A stretch of DNA of 64,000 bases from Cryptomeria japonica (lineage: Eukaryota > Streptophyta > Pinopsida > Cupressales > Cupressaceae), in contig NW_026729339.1 of the NCBI RefSeq assembly GCF_030272615.1, positions 1 through 64,000 of the forward strand. Reading direction: 5' to 3'. Of the stretch, positions 11,566 through 23,199 are shown one piece after another. The notes under the pieces are model-generated. The model was not told where the DNA came from and searched no databases. It saw only the letters and a list, made by a program, of their open reading frames with translations. Positions within the stretch are counted from its first letter, which is position 1, and each line of letters begins with the position of its first letter. Both the position numbers and the translations under genes were made by a program.

Positions 11566-11836
11566 TTTGATTAAGATAAAGGGGTTTTATAGGGACCCGA
11601 AACCCAAATTGAACAAAAAATAAAACACAGTAACTAGAGTCTAACCAATCGTTAATCAGCTACAAAAACAAGGGATTCATCCTAAAACAAAAAACCACAA
11701 AAAGAATAGACCTAAACATGACACACCAGAAAAACAAGCTAAGAAAGAGCTTTCATAAGCTCAAAATTCTTCTGGATCACTTTATTATTAATCTCTTGGA
11801 GTTCCTCCATAATGAACCTTGAACTTCCAGTTACCT
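11566..11836 (-). mobile_element. 5'-truncated non-LTR retroposon, 19-bp target duplication
   Basis: A perfect 19-bp direct repeat AATGTAGGTAGTTATAGTT flanks the insert (11547-11565 and 11837-11855). On the minus strand the insert contains TTCATTATGGAGGAACTCC and ends with ...CCCCTTTATCTTAATCAAAAA. The element at 23200-23583 has matching features, so both belong to one LINE-like family. The 3' end is a TTTATCTTWATC-A(5) tail rather than a long poly(A). Confidence 0.8.
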
Positions 11837-12556
11837 AATGTAGGTAGTTATAGTTACATAACTATGTACAGTTGCATAAAAGATGTTATAATTGCATAAC
11901 AAAGATAATATTTGTACATAGTTATGCCAACTTTCTCCACTTATTACATTGTTCCTAAATATATAGCATTGAAACCTCAAGTTTCACCTAGCCAATGTAC
12001 CTCTCCTTAAAGCTTACATCACAAAATTTGTTGATTATATTAAATAAATACATATTTTTTAGAAGATCTTCCTTTGAAGAAATAATCCAGATGAGGTGGA
12101 AATCCATCAAGCTACCTCATGACCCAAATGGTTGACCCTCATAAGGATGTAGCTTTGAGATGAATTCTTGAGCTCTTGGTCTTGAACTATTGAATCACAG
12201 ACGCCAAACTATTTGACAACAATCCATTTTGAGATCCACACACATAGGGCTTTATAATGTTGTCTCTAACCCTCATAAGGGTTATAATTCTTGATCACAA
12301 TCTCATGAACTCTTTGGAAAACTATCCATATTAAGGTCAACACCAAACCCCTTACTTGTCTCCAAAATGTAGACTCCATAATACATGTATTCTTCAAAAC
12401 TATTAGTATTAAATAGAAAACTAAAAGGAAAGAAAGAAAGTAAATCTTAAAGTTCTTCTAATGCAAAACACCATCCGAAAGAGAGAAGATAACTTGATAT
12501 GATGGAAATCCTCCATCTTTTGGTACCTCTAGCCTCTAAGAAGAACCAATTATACT

Positions 12557-13003
12557 TTATCCATTTGATGTCTTAGATGAGTCTTTAAAGGCCTTGTTAG
12601 GTGTAGTAGAAACAACCTCAAAAGTCCAAGAATAAATTTTTGAAGATCCATTGGCAACATTAATAAACCCATCTATAAGATACTCAACAATTGTTTTAAA
12701 TTCTTGGATTGCGCTTTTTGAAGCACTAGTGGAAAGAAGATAGATTGCTTGATTACCATATTTGAGGAAAGTTATACTAATTGTTTGGCATCCTAAAAAA
12801 CTCATAAAACTAATTTTAGTTTCATCTTCTCTTGTAAAGAAAGTTATCTCCAAATTACCACTAATATGAGATGCATTCAAATAAATATGTAACCATTTAT
12901 GAGTCCCCATATGTTGTAAATGAATGATTATCCGTTGATAGTAACCAAATTGCTTGGCCATGATGCTAGCAATGAGTTTAGGACATACAAATTCCTTGTA
13001 CAA
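12557..13003 (-). CDS. Hypothetical open frame, possible exon or gene relic
   Basis: 148-codon open frame on the minus strand, the longest in the left half apart from the peptide genes. The first codon is not ATG; the first Met in frame is at about residue 15 (MAKQFGYYQ). The composition is protein-like (KISFMSFLGCQTISITFLKY; SKSAIQEFKTIVEYLIDGF), but I recognise no domain. There is no obvious partner exon upstream, where a stop precedes it by about 10 codons. It may be an exon of a decayed gene or part of an old transposon. Confidence 0.25.
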   Translation of the reverse strand: MYKEFVCPKLIASIMAKQFGYYQRIIIHLQHMGTHKWLHIYLNASHISGNLEITFFTREDETKISFMSFLGCQTISITFLKYGNQAIYLLSTSASKSAIQEFKTIVEYLIDGFINVANGSSKIYSWTFEVVSTTPNKAFKDSSKTSNG

Positions 13004-14259
13004 ACTTTGGAACCATTTAAGTATTTAATGACACTCAAAATTGATGTAATTCTTTGAAGAATTGAATTTATTCATCATACTGCATGAATCATCTAATGCT
13101 AGACAATTTGAAAGAAGAAATAATTTACCAATCTATCATCAACAATTGATCTTTGTACTTTGAATAATAGATCTAACAAAAGCCTCCTTATATCACCATT
13201 TGTAACATAGCTTTCAAAATTAGAACAACTTATCACTCCAAAGTTGAAACTAACTCAATTTCTTATATCTAAATAGACCAAAATAAGAGGATGAAGCCAT
13301 TGGGCATAAATATGGCCACCTACATTCTTGGAAAAAAAAACCTAACTACAACTTAAAAATAGTAAGAGAGGGGTGACAATGAAATGTTTTATGTGAGGAT
13401 GACATAGAAATTAAAAATAGGATGTAATGAGTTTAATGCTGTAGAACCTTTTTATCCTTGTAGCCTTCTATTAACAATCAACACACTTAGTTTGAATCCT
13501 ACTCTTCTAGAATGCAATTTGCTGGTTTTGGTGTATGCTATTTCTAGGGTGCTATTTATTCGTCAAAATGCATGGTAATGGTTTCTCTACACCATCATTT
13601 TGCCTTGTATTTGATCATGTAAAACACTAGGCTCTAACACAAAACTAGTATGATAGCTACTCGACTGATTAGCAGAAGAGAGATGGGAAATATATGTTTT
13701 TTTACAACAAAACTTCACTGCATGCAAAATATCTTCAAGGACCTTTGCAATGGCACCCAAGCACATTTGTGATGTCAAGGATTCTATTTTTCACTATTCA
13801 CACCATTAATTTTCTACACCTTCATCCTTCCATTGCAACATTCGTTTCCAACACTAACATAGTCACTAGCAAAAAAAATTCAATGCTCTGATATCATTGT
13901 CATAAAGTGAATGAATAAAAACAAAACATAATAAGCATTTTTTTAATCTAAAAGTAAAAAATAAAAACAAAAACTATTATCTTTTGCCATTATTAGAACT
14001 ATTTGGACATATGGTACACATTTGCACATATGATTAAGTTTGAAAGTGAAGTGGATTGGAAAACTAGGAGCCATATCAAGAAAAAGAATTTTTGAATGCA
14101 TAAGGATATAATCACACTTCATCTTATCTAACAAAGAAGTACATGCATACTAACAATCAAGGTGATATAAAAATAAAAAATAAAAGTTAACAAATATGAA
14201 TCGGTTTTTATTTTGAAAATAAAGGGAAAAAAATTACTAAAAGATTTTCAAAGAGTAAT
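13004..14259. other. Intergenic, no gene recognised
   Basis: Several short open frames on both strands overlap one another and have no domain or codon pattern that I can support. Confidence 0.4.
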
Positions 14260-15281
14260 AATTATTGTTAAAGTTCATATGATAAAAATTCAAAGAAGTT
14301 TTTCACAAGCCTACCACTTCTAAGAAGAAAATGAATTCATAAAAGCAACAAACACAAAATCTTAAGGAAAGATAGACTAGAATGATCAAACCAAATCATT
14401 ATAGAGTTAAAAAAATTGTGAAAATTGAGTAAAAGATAGAGATTCCTAGTCTATAACCTTCTAGTTGTGAAAAGGCTTATTTAACCAATCAACTTGCAAC
14501 AACATTCAATTTTCTAGAAATATGAATAAAGAAAATAGAATCAAAGCTTCATTAAAGATAGACAATTTATTTTTCATTAATTGTCAACTTTCAAGAAAAT
14601 TTATAAAACCTCATATTAATTAAAAGAGAGAACAAAACCATTAAATCCATTTCACAAATTATTTTCCCCTAACTCAACTCGCTAATTTTTTCCAAAAATC
14701 AGAAGGATGGCTCAAGCTTCTATTAATTCCAAACCTCAAGCAAAAGATGAAAAAACTTAATCCTGACCATATGAATTCACAAGTAATTGATATGTCAAAT
14801 AATTAAAAACAGATATACCCATAATTTATAAAAAATTAAACCTGTCCATATGAATTCAGAGATAATTGATATGTCAAATAATAAAAAAACAAATATAGTA
14901 GAATGCTAAAGGCAAGTGATAACAGATAAATAACAGAAAATAAGTATTTCCGTATATAGTACAACACAAAACAAAAAAATGGCCCTATGCATGCTTAAAC
15001 TGTCAGAGTATGGAAAACAAACCACCTCGTTTTCATTAAAATTTCTTTAACGTTGTCTGTACATTTCCTTCATGCAGTTTGTACATCTAACACATACAAA
15101 CGCCCTACAGCTAATATTTCTTAATATTGCCTTGGACGTCGCCATGGATGTTTTTTGGGCCAACTTGAAACCAAAGACAATTGCTTGAGAGAAATCAAAT
15201 GTTTTGGTTGTTTTAGCTACTCCTGGTAGGGCGAAAGAAGTTTATATTGTAGTATTGTGGCTATTTGACCAGTGTTATTTC

Positions 15282-15701
15282 CTAGTGGCCTATCCCATGA
15301 CTTGGCCCAGAGGGTAGTTTATTCTTCAATATGCTTCCTAATCTCCAATTAATCTTAACATCACCATTATTGATATATGCATTGCCCACTCCTGGGTTTG
15401 GCCCAGAAGGCAGTTTATTCTTCAGACTATCGATTTTCTTATGAGGTCGCGTGAGCTGCATGTGACCAACTGCTGGGCTATGCTTCGATCTTGACAGGCG
15501 CTGGTTCAGCCCTAATGCTGATTCATCCACACGTCTCTTAATTTCAGGCTGTTCTTCTTTGGCATGAACGACTTGAAATAAATATTTGTGTCTTACTATT
15601 TTACGTGCACCTGCACTTTCAATATTGTAAATTATCATCATCATAAACAACACCATCATCAATGTGTTGGCCATACAACTACTTCTCCTCATCGCCACCA
15701 A
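15282..15701 (-). CDS. Secreted PIP/CEP-like peptide precursor, paralogue 3 (fullest copy)
   Basis: 139 residues, the most complete family member. Signal peptide about residues 10-31 (MVLFMMMIIYNIESAGA), then a basic/acidic propeptide (HAKEEQPEIKRRVDES). Three motifs follow: KHSPAVGH (73-80), LPSGPNPGVGNAY (97-109) and the C-terminal LPSGPSHGIGH (129-139). The last two share the preceding LKNK, suggesting an internal duplication of about 32 residues. In PIP and CEP families the mature peptide is the conserved C-terminal segment, released after secretion and usually Pro-hydroxylated. The C-terminal copy here fits this best; the middle copy ends in Asn rather than His and would need internal cleavage. 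Family assignment is by motif only; CEP, PIPL and a separate lineage-specific family remain possible. Confidence 0.8.
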   Translation of the reverse strand: MVAMRRSSCMANTLMMVLFMMMIIYNIESAGARKIVRHKYLFQVVHAKEEQPEIKRRVDESALGLNQRLSRSKHSPAVGHMQLTRPHKKIDSLKNKLPSGPNPGVGNAYINNGDVKINWRLGSILKNKLPSGPSHGIGH

Positions 15702-16430
15702 AGCCGGATTTGATCAACCTGGGTAGAATAGAGCTGAAAAGATCTTAGCTGCTGTATTTAGTGGCTCTGAATCAGAGGGAGAATAAGAAAGGAGAAGGAA
15801 AACAGATTATAATCCTGTGTTGGAAGAAGCAAGTGAAGTTGCGGACGGAAAGAACAAGAGCAGCAATCCAATATATGGAGAGAGAAAAAAATATCTTCAT
15901 TTCGTTGGGAATGGGTTTGATTGCGAATGCAGGGAATTGATTTCATTGCTTGTGCTTGACAAATTTGTTTTGCCTGCGTATTCGATCACAATAACAATTT
16001 CGTGCTGAAGCCGCAAGACGAAGAAGTCCAATTTGACATGAGAGGGAGTTTTACAGGAGGTTTGAGCATAAGACTCGGAAATCGTTTTGAAAATTGAAAT
16101 TGACCAGTTGGCATGTGCATCGGCTACAAAACTAAGCTGCTGCACAATTTCAATTCATACCGTATCCTGATTTTGTATGTGTGAAAAGGAGTTGCAGGGC
16201 TTGTTGACCACTTGGATTCATACAGATTTTATTTCTCCCAAGATGAATGTCGAAGAACACGAGGATGTTGAAATTTGAGGCGCGGATGCTTGTTTAATGT
16301 GGTCAAACTGTACAGTTGTTTGGAACGCTTTCAGACACAATTATATCACGTCAGGTGCCTCCGTTTTTAATAGGGAGGAGAAAATGTCTGCTAGTGAGGT
16401 GTTTTCAACATGTCATTCGAAAAATTTCGC
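15702..16430 (-). promoter_or_regulatory. Promoter region of paralogue 3
   Basis: An ATATATT box on the minus strand (15870-15876) lies 169 bp before the ATG. TTGACC cores on the plus strand at 16100-16105 and 16204-16209 are W-box-like. The G-box position seen in paralogues 1 and 4 reads GCATGTGC here (16111-16118), a one-base change from CACGTG. The region is collinear with 20501-21120. Confidence 0.5.
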
Positions 16431-18320
16431 TTTTTTCCTGAGGAAATAGCAACTATCATATAACTTAAAACGAGAAACACATTATGTTTAGTTAATATTA
16501 TTGATTATTTTGTGTATTTATTAAAGAAAAATATTATAAAACAGTAATTGTTTTTGTCAACTAGAATAATAGATTTTGAAAACTTAAATAGTTTTTTTAA
16601 AAAATTAATTCATAATGATGATTTGAAAGTTGAAATTGTAATTAGAGTGAAGGTTAGTTGATATTAGTTTACATAAATAGTTTATTATTTAGTAATTGTG
16701 AGTCAATAATCTTAACTTGACTAAATTCTTGCTAGTTATATTTTGCACCAAAACAATAAATTGGTAGAAAAAATAGAACATTATTTTAATAAGTGCAAAT
16801 CATTTTTACAATCATATAATTATCTTTAGTGCATAATTGCATTCAGTGTAAGTCATTTAAAAAAAATAAAATCTACAATTTAAAAGTCAAAGTGTGATTT
16901 TATAAAAGAAGATTTCATTGAAGGCGTAATTAAATTTCATATTAACTTGACCTATCACTTATACAATACAAAAAGGACTATTATGATGATTATAATAGTA
17001 CTCAATTTCATTCAAGAAATGACAAAACATTAGTAAATACGAAATTTGAGCCACAAATTAATGTTGGAATAAGACTTATATTATTGATACAATTAAAATT
17101 TTATCACGAGAATTAAATGCATTGAAAATGCAATTAAATTTAAATAATTATTCTATTTATACAATAATTGTTTCCAAGATGAATCAATAATAAAATAAAT
17201 AAATGATATTTTCAAAATTATTAAATAAGAATTAATTATAGACTATATAATTGTTATTCCAAAAAAATTAATTATATATGATGATTAGATAAATAAGTAA
17301 AAATAAATTATTGAATGCATTATTATACCCACCTTTGGAAAAAACTAACAATGCTAAATAAATAGAATGAAATGTTACATAAATAAAGAGTTCTAAAGGA
17401 AAATAAATTTTCATTAAGTTAATTTAATAAGGCTTACATATAGATATGTATAAATTAATATAGAGTGATAGGTTATAAGATACATTATAAATGTTAAGAA
17501 ATTGACATATTAAATCAAACTACTAATTTTAAATAATAAATGTAAATAAAGATAGTGACATTTAATTTTAAATAAGAAGAAGAGGTGCAGATTTGTACTA
17601 AACGATAAAATTGGAATAGCATAAGGAACTATTACATTGCTAAGGGATAAATTCTCCTAAAATAACCCTTAAAAACTAATAGTTTTAAGACTGTACTAAT
17701 GATAAACAATAACAAGTTTTATTATGTGAGCACTTTTAAGATGATTATGTAGATCTAGATTCATTTTGGGTGCTCCAATGTATGTGTTCCCGTGACATTT
17801 TTAGACATTAACTGTGAATGATATTTAACTGATGTTCAATAATAATATATGAATGCAATCAAATATATTCAAATATAGGTGCATAGATCACACAAATTTG
17901 TATTTAGTTTACTCAAATTGAAGAAGAATGACATTATTGACCATAATTTGATTAGAATTTTGACAAATAAAGTGTTACATCCTAGGTTGTGCGATAAATA
18001 TTGTGTCCATGAAAATTATACGGAACATGGAAATGGCAACCCAATGTGGATAATAAATGTATTGTAATTGGTGCACCAATAGGAATAATACACACTTCAT
18101 CTAGATAAATTATAAAAAATGTGTGTGTATATGGACAAGATATATAAATGTGTGTAAAAAAATGAGTAAGAGAATAGAAAAGTATAAAAACCTTCACAAA
18201 AAATTGTGGCATCTTTCTTATGCCAATATTAGTTCATTCTTTAAATTTAGGCACAAAACTAGATGGAAAATAGCATGGGTATTGAATTCTCTAATAATAA
18301 AAATACTAAATGTGATACGA
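16431..18320. other. AT-rich distal part of unit 3, no gene
   Basis: Very AT-rich and without a convincing open frame. Its value is as an empty-site reference. Position 21290-22335 in unit 4 holds a LINE fragment missing here (near 16590), 23200-23583 holds a retroposon missing near 17460, and the solo LTR of unit 4 is missing near 18125. Confidence 0.55.
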
Positions 18321-18396
18321 CAAGTAATTAATGAAATAAATAGAATGTTGAACGATTCTTAGTTATTTATATTGATGGAAGTTGATGATTCTTAAA

Positions 18397-18494
18397 TTGG
18401 ACTTTATCTTTATGCGCTCAACAACCACTCCTAGATCTGTCTCTTTATTAATTTGGACTTTATCTTTATGCGCTCAACAACCACTCCTAGATCT
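18397..18494. repeat. 42-bp direct repeat, period 56
   Basis: Two identical 42-bp copies beginning TTGGACTTTATCTTTATGCG and ending TAGATCT (18397-18438 and 18453-18494). The homologous part of unit 4 (about 63830) has a single copy, so the duplication arose after the units separated. Confidence 0.85.
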
Positions 18495-20113
18495 TGAAAA
18501 TTAGATCTAAATGTTAAATCTTATACCTAATAGCTTCATGTATCTTACAATTCTCTTGGATTAGATTTTGTTTAATTTTGTTTTGACCTTATGCAATTTT
18601 TGCATGTATAATATGATTATTTCTATGATAGCCACTTACCTTGTAGGTTTATACCTTTGTTGTTCTACAATAATTTGAGATCATGGAATTATTTATGAAC
18701 ACTTCTTTGTTATCTATAGAACTAGGGTTAACGTTTAGCACTTTCACAAATGTCTTATTCAAAACCATTGTTATTCTTTCCAACAAGAATATAGAATATC
18801 AAAGGAATGCGTAATGTAATACACCTAATTCAATTTTTACAAATATAAATGTAGAACTATTTATAATCTAATCTTCTAAAAGACCAATAACTTAACTACT
18901 ATAGATAAAAATACAAAATTATTTTCAAACCCTGGTAATATTTAATATTAAAGATCAAATGATAAAAAATCAAAGAGGTTTTCCATAAACCCATCACGTG
19001 CAAGAAGAAAATGAATCTATGAAATCAACAAAACACAAAATCTTAAGGAAAACTAGACTAGAATAATCAAACCAAATCATAATGTAAGAGTTGAAGAAAC
19101 TATGATTTCCTAGTCAATTACATTCTAGTTATGATTATCATGAGAGATCCAGTTAACCATATAACTTGTGACAACGTTCCATCTTCTAGGAATATGATTA
19201 AAGAAAATGGAATCAAAGTTTTAGAAAAGATGAATCTACTTGACTTAAGACATAAACCTTCAAAAAAACTATTGGAACCTTTTATTAATCAGAAGAGAGA
19301 TAAAAGTCATAAAATCCAGGTTTGAAATTATCTTTTTTCAACCTAGCTCAAAGGCTTTATGGAAGACTAGAAAGGTGGTTAGGCTTCTATCTAGTTATTA
19401 ATGTCAATTCCCAGTTAGAAGAGAGAAAAACAATAAACCTAATCATATGAATTTAAAAATAATTGATATCGAATAATAAACTACCACTTGCACTAAAAAG
19501 AGGTGCAATGGTTATGCTGATAATACAATATATTTTGATAATACTTAAAATAATAGAAATAAAAAAATGTGTTTAATAATTTTAATTAATTTATAGTAAA
19601 TGAATTGTTTCTAGAATAAAAAAATTAAATATGAATGAGTTAAACGTTAAATTTTATATTGTTAAATATTTTTAAAACTATAAAAATGATTAACTTAAGA
19701 GACACCTTAAAAAGTCTATCGGCTTAAAAACAGACACCCGTGATTAATAAGTAGAATGCTAAAAGCATGTGATAATGGATAAAGTACCAGCGTCTATAGT
19801 ACAACACAAAAACCAAAATCAGTCCCTATCCATGCTTAAACTTTCGTACTAGGAAAACAAATCAACTCGTCTACATCAAAATTTCTTAACACTCTCTGTA
19901 CATTTTCTTCATGCACTTTGTATCTGTAACAAATACAAACGCTCTACAGATTGTATTTCTTAATGTTGCCTTGGACGTCGCCATGAAATTTTATTGGGCC
20001 AACTCGAAGCCAAAGACAATTGGCTGAGAGAAATCAAATGTTTTGGTTGTTTCAGCTATTCCTTGCAGGGCGAAAGAAGTTTATATTGCAGTAGTGTGGC
20101 TACTTGACCAGTG

Positions 20114-20500
20114 TTATTCCTTAGTGTCCTGTACTCCTGATCTCCCATTATTCTTGACACCACCCTCGTTGTTATATGCATTACCCATTCCTGGGCTTGG
20201 CCCAGAAGGCAGTTTGTTCTTCAATGTTTCGATTTTGTAGTGAGGTCGCCTGAGCTGCATGTGACCAACTGCTGGGCTATGCTTGAATCTTGTCAGGCTC
20301 TGATTCAGCTCTAATCCTGATTCATCCACACGTCTCTTAATTTGAGGGTGTTCTTCTTTGGAATGAACAACTTTAAACGAATACTTGAGTCTTGGTATTC
20401 TACGTGCACCTGCACTTTGAATATTGTAGAGTATTGTGATGAGAAGCAACATTGTCATCAATGTGTTGGCCATACAACAACTTCTCCTCATCGCCACCAA
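20114..20500 (-). CDS. Secreted PIP/CEP-like peptide precursor, paralogue 4, C-terminal motif lost
   Basis: 128 residues. Signal peptide about residues 10-31 (MTMLLLITILYNIQSAGA), propeptide as in paralogue 3, then KHSPAVGH (73-80) and LPSGPSPGMGNAY (97-109). Relative to paralogue 2, a net deletion of about 40 bp near 20137 removes the codons for the C-terminal LPSGPSxGxGH and shifts the frame, giving a short new tail (SGVQDTKE). The middle motif here has Ser-Pro-Gly (GPSPGMG), closer to a canonical motif than the GPNPGVG of its sisters. If it still signals, it must do so through the first or middle motif; otherwise it is an early pseudogene. The promoter elements are intact. Confidence 0.65.
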   Translation of the reverse strand: MVAMRRSCCMANTLMTMLLLITILYNIQSAGARRIPRLKYSFKVVHSKEEHPQIKRRVDESGLELNQSLTRFKHSPAVGHMQLRRPHYKIETLKNKLPSGPSPGMGNAYNNEGGVKNNGRSGVQDTKE

Positions 20501-21120
20501 AGCGGGATTTGATCAAGCTGGGAAGAATAGAGCTGAAGAGATGTTAACTGTGTTTAGTGGCTCTGAATTAGAGGGAGAATAAGAAAGGGGAAGGAAAACA
20601 GATTATAATCCTGTGTTGGAAGAAGCAAATGAAGTTGCGGACAGAAAGCACAAGGGCAGCAATCCAATATATATAGAGAAAGAAAAAAGAAACTTCCATT
20701 TTTTGGTGAGTGGATTCGATTTCCGAAAACAGAGGATTGATTTCATTTGTGAAAAAAGTCCAATTTGGCATAAGAGAGGGAGTTTTACATGAGGTTTGAG
20801 CATAAAGATGGGAAACCATTTTGAATATGAAAATCGACCAGTTGCGGCACGTGGATCGGGTACGAAAACGAGTTGCAGCACAATTTCAATTCATGCCGTT
20901 TTTATGTTGGAGCAGAATAATGTCGAATAAAACGAGCATGTTGAAATTTGAGGCGGGGCTGCTTGTTTAATGTGGTGAAGCTGTAGAGTTGTTTGGAACG
21001 CTTTCAGACACTATTTTATCGCGTCAGGCGCCTCAGATTTTAATAGGGAGGAGAAAATGTCTTCTAGTGAGGTGTTTTTCACATGTCATGCGAAATTTCA
21101 AGAGTCTTTTCTCAGAGGAA
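20501..21120 (-). promoter_or_regulatory. Promoter region of paralogue 4
   Basis: A TATATATATT box on the minus strand (20666-20675) lies 166 bp before the ATG. A G-box core CACGTG is at 20848-20853. The W-box-like site of unit 3 reads TCGACC here (about 20834), a one-base change. Upstream homology with units 2 and 3 runs to about 21120. Confidence 0.5.
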
Positions 21121-21289
21121 ATAGCAGCCATCATATAATTTTAAACAAGAAACACATTATGTTTATTTAGTATTCTCATTAGTTTTTTTTTGTGTATTTA
21201 GTGGAGATAAAGATTATAAAATAGTAATTGTTTTTGTTCAGTAGAATAATAGAGTTGTTAAAATAGATTTAGGTGAAAACTTAAATAAC

Positions 21290-22335
21290 TTCAGATTAAA
21301 GTTATGACAGCATTAATTTTTACATTAACAATAATAATGAGGAGAGTGTTTCTCATCTCTTTTTCTAATGTTCTTTTTCTAGGGAGATTTGACACTTTTG
21401 GTGGGGTGTGTGGAACAAGGCCTATTGGCATGTCTCTTCTTTGGCTGAGTTTTTTGATTAGTGGGGCAAGGCCCCTGTTATGACCTCTTTTCTTCAAGTT
21501 GCTTGGGCTCTTGGCCCCTCCTTTATTATCTGGTTGGAGAGGAATTGTAGGATTTTTTAAGATGTGATGTTGGTGGCTTCTCACTTGTGGTGGAAAATTC
21601 TTCATTTTTTGGGATAAATTGTTTCAGCAAAATGTGATTTGATGGAAATAGTGGATCCTCGAGATGTTGATGGTTGCAGTCGTCTTCATATTTATCCTCG
21701 GCAAGGATAGATCATGAGAAAAAGATGTAGACATCCTCTTCGGAAGATTAACAGGTAGGGGCGTTGGTCTCCTCCTCCTCAGGGAGTTTTGAAACACAAC
21801 ACGATTGGTTCTTCTTAGGGAAACCTTGCTCATGCTGGTATTGGTGGAGTTGGTGAGGAGAATTCTAGGACGGTTCAATTTATCTTTTCTGTTTATAAGG
21901 GTCTTCATGAATATTAACAATTCGATGGAGGCTCTTGCCATTTTATATGTTGTGGAGCATAGTTGTCAGCTTGGGTGGAGAAGGATTATTTGTGACTCTA
22001 ATTCCCAGGTGGTGGTGAATTTATTGAATATGCAGACTTTAGAAGGTGTTAGTTGACATTTAGCTTTGGTTGTTAAACATATTCTTATTTTGTGTGCTTC
22101 TTTGTATTCTATTACTTTCAATCATATTCCTAGAGAATGGAATGAAGTAGCAAATTGTTTGGCCAAATGGGCCTCTGATCATATGCAAAATTGGAACATT
22201 GTGGATAGAGGTCAATTACCTCTAGATTTATCTCAAAAGTTGGACCACTTAGTGGAGCTTGATAGGGCAGTGCAATGCCCTTGCTTTGTTATTCTTCTAG
22301 TTTGAATAATTTTTTACCCCTCTTTCAGTTTAATA
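21290..22335 (+). mobile_element. LINE 3' fragment with RT C-terminal region and RNase H
   Basis: Plus-strand decayed coding sequence. At about 21410-21610 it reads as the conserved region downstream of plant LINE reverse transcriptase (FFDWWGKAPVMTSFLQVAWA, then GPSF and LERN). 21780-22300 is the RNase H domain, with a PPPQGVLK start, NNSMEALAILYV, ICDSNSQVVVNLL, HIPREWNEVANCLAKWASDH. RNase H catalytic positions are partly kept (Glu of MEAL, Asp of CDS) but the 5' part has stops and frameshifts. Unit 3 lacks this block near 16590, so it is an insertion in unit 4. No target duplication could be fixed. Confidence 0.75.
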
Positions 22336-23199
22336 TTATAATTGGTTCATATTGATGACTTGATAGTTGATATTGCAGTTGGAGTGAAGATTAACAATTA
22401 TTGGATTGTATAAATAGTACATTATTGTGATAGTTATGTCTCATTGATTGTGGATTGCTTAAATTCTTAATAGTTATTTTTTGTACAAAAATGGTAAAAT
22501 GGTATTAAATAATAGAATATTTTCAAGTATGAATAATTTTTTTCAAACATATAAGTAAGTATATTCAGTTTGTAATTACATTGAGTATAAGCCTTTTTCT
22601 CCCTAATAATTTATAATTAAAAGGTCAACAATATAATTTTATAGATAACATGTCAATGAAGGCATAGTTGATTTTCATACTAAGTGAATTTGCCACTTTC
22701 CAAATATGGAAGGACTATTATGATGATCGTAGTAGTTTTTAGTGTCATTCAAGCAACAAAAAAACAATAATAAAATTAAAATTTGAGCTTCAAATTAATG
22801 TTGGAATAAGACATATTTTTGATATAGTAAGAATTTCATCACAAGAATTTAATGCATTAAAAATGTAAAAAGATTTAAATGATAATTCTATACAAGAATT
22901 TACTATTCCCAACATGATCCAATAGAAAAATAAATAAATATTTATTTCAAAAAATAAGAATTGTCTATAAAATCATTATTCATTTTTAAAATTATTATAA
23001 TGATGATTGGCTAAATTGATAAAATAAAGTTCATTTGATGGATGCATTATTATTCCTACATTTAGGAAAAGACTAATAATGATAAATAAATACAATGATT
23101 TTTTAATAAATATATAGTTGTAGAGGAAAATAAGCTTTCATTAATTTAATTCAACAAGGCTTGTATAGATCTTTATAAATTAACGTAGAATGATTAGTT

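Larger units (their letters stand above)
14260..18944. repeat. Tandem segmental duplication, unit 3 (about 4.7 kb)
   Basis: This segment is collinear with the next one. 14262-14440 matches 18946-19110 (shared ACACAAAATCTTAAGGAAA and ATCAAACCAAATCAT blocks), 14950-15020 matches 19790-19870, gene 3 matches gene 4, and 16270-16440 matches 20940-21120. Further matches are 17030-17110 with 22770-22850, 17695-17905 with 24165-24395, and 18060-18300 with 24550-26640 after removing insertions. The copies are diverged with many small indels, so the duplication is old. The unit holds exactly one peptide gene. Confidence 0.7.
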
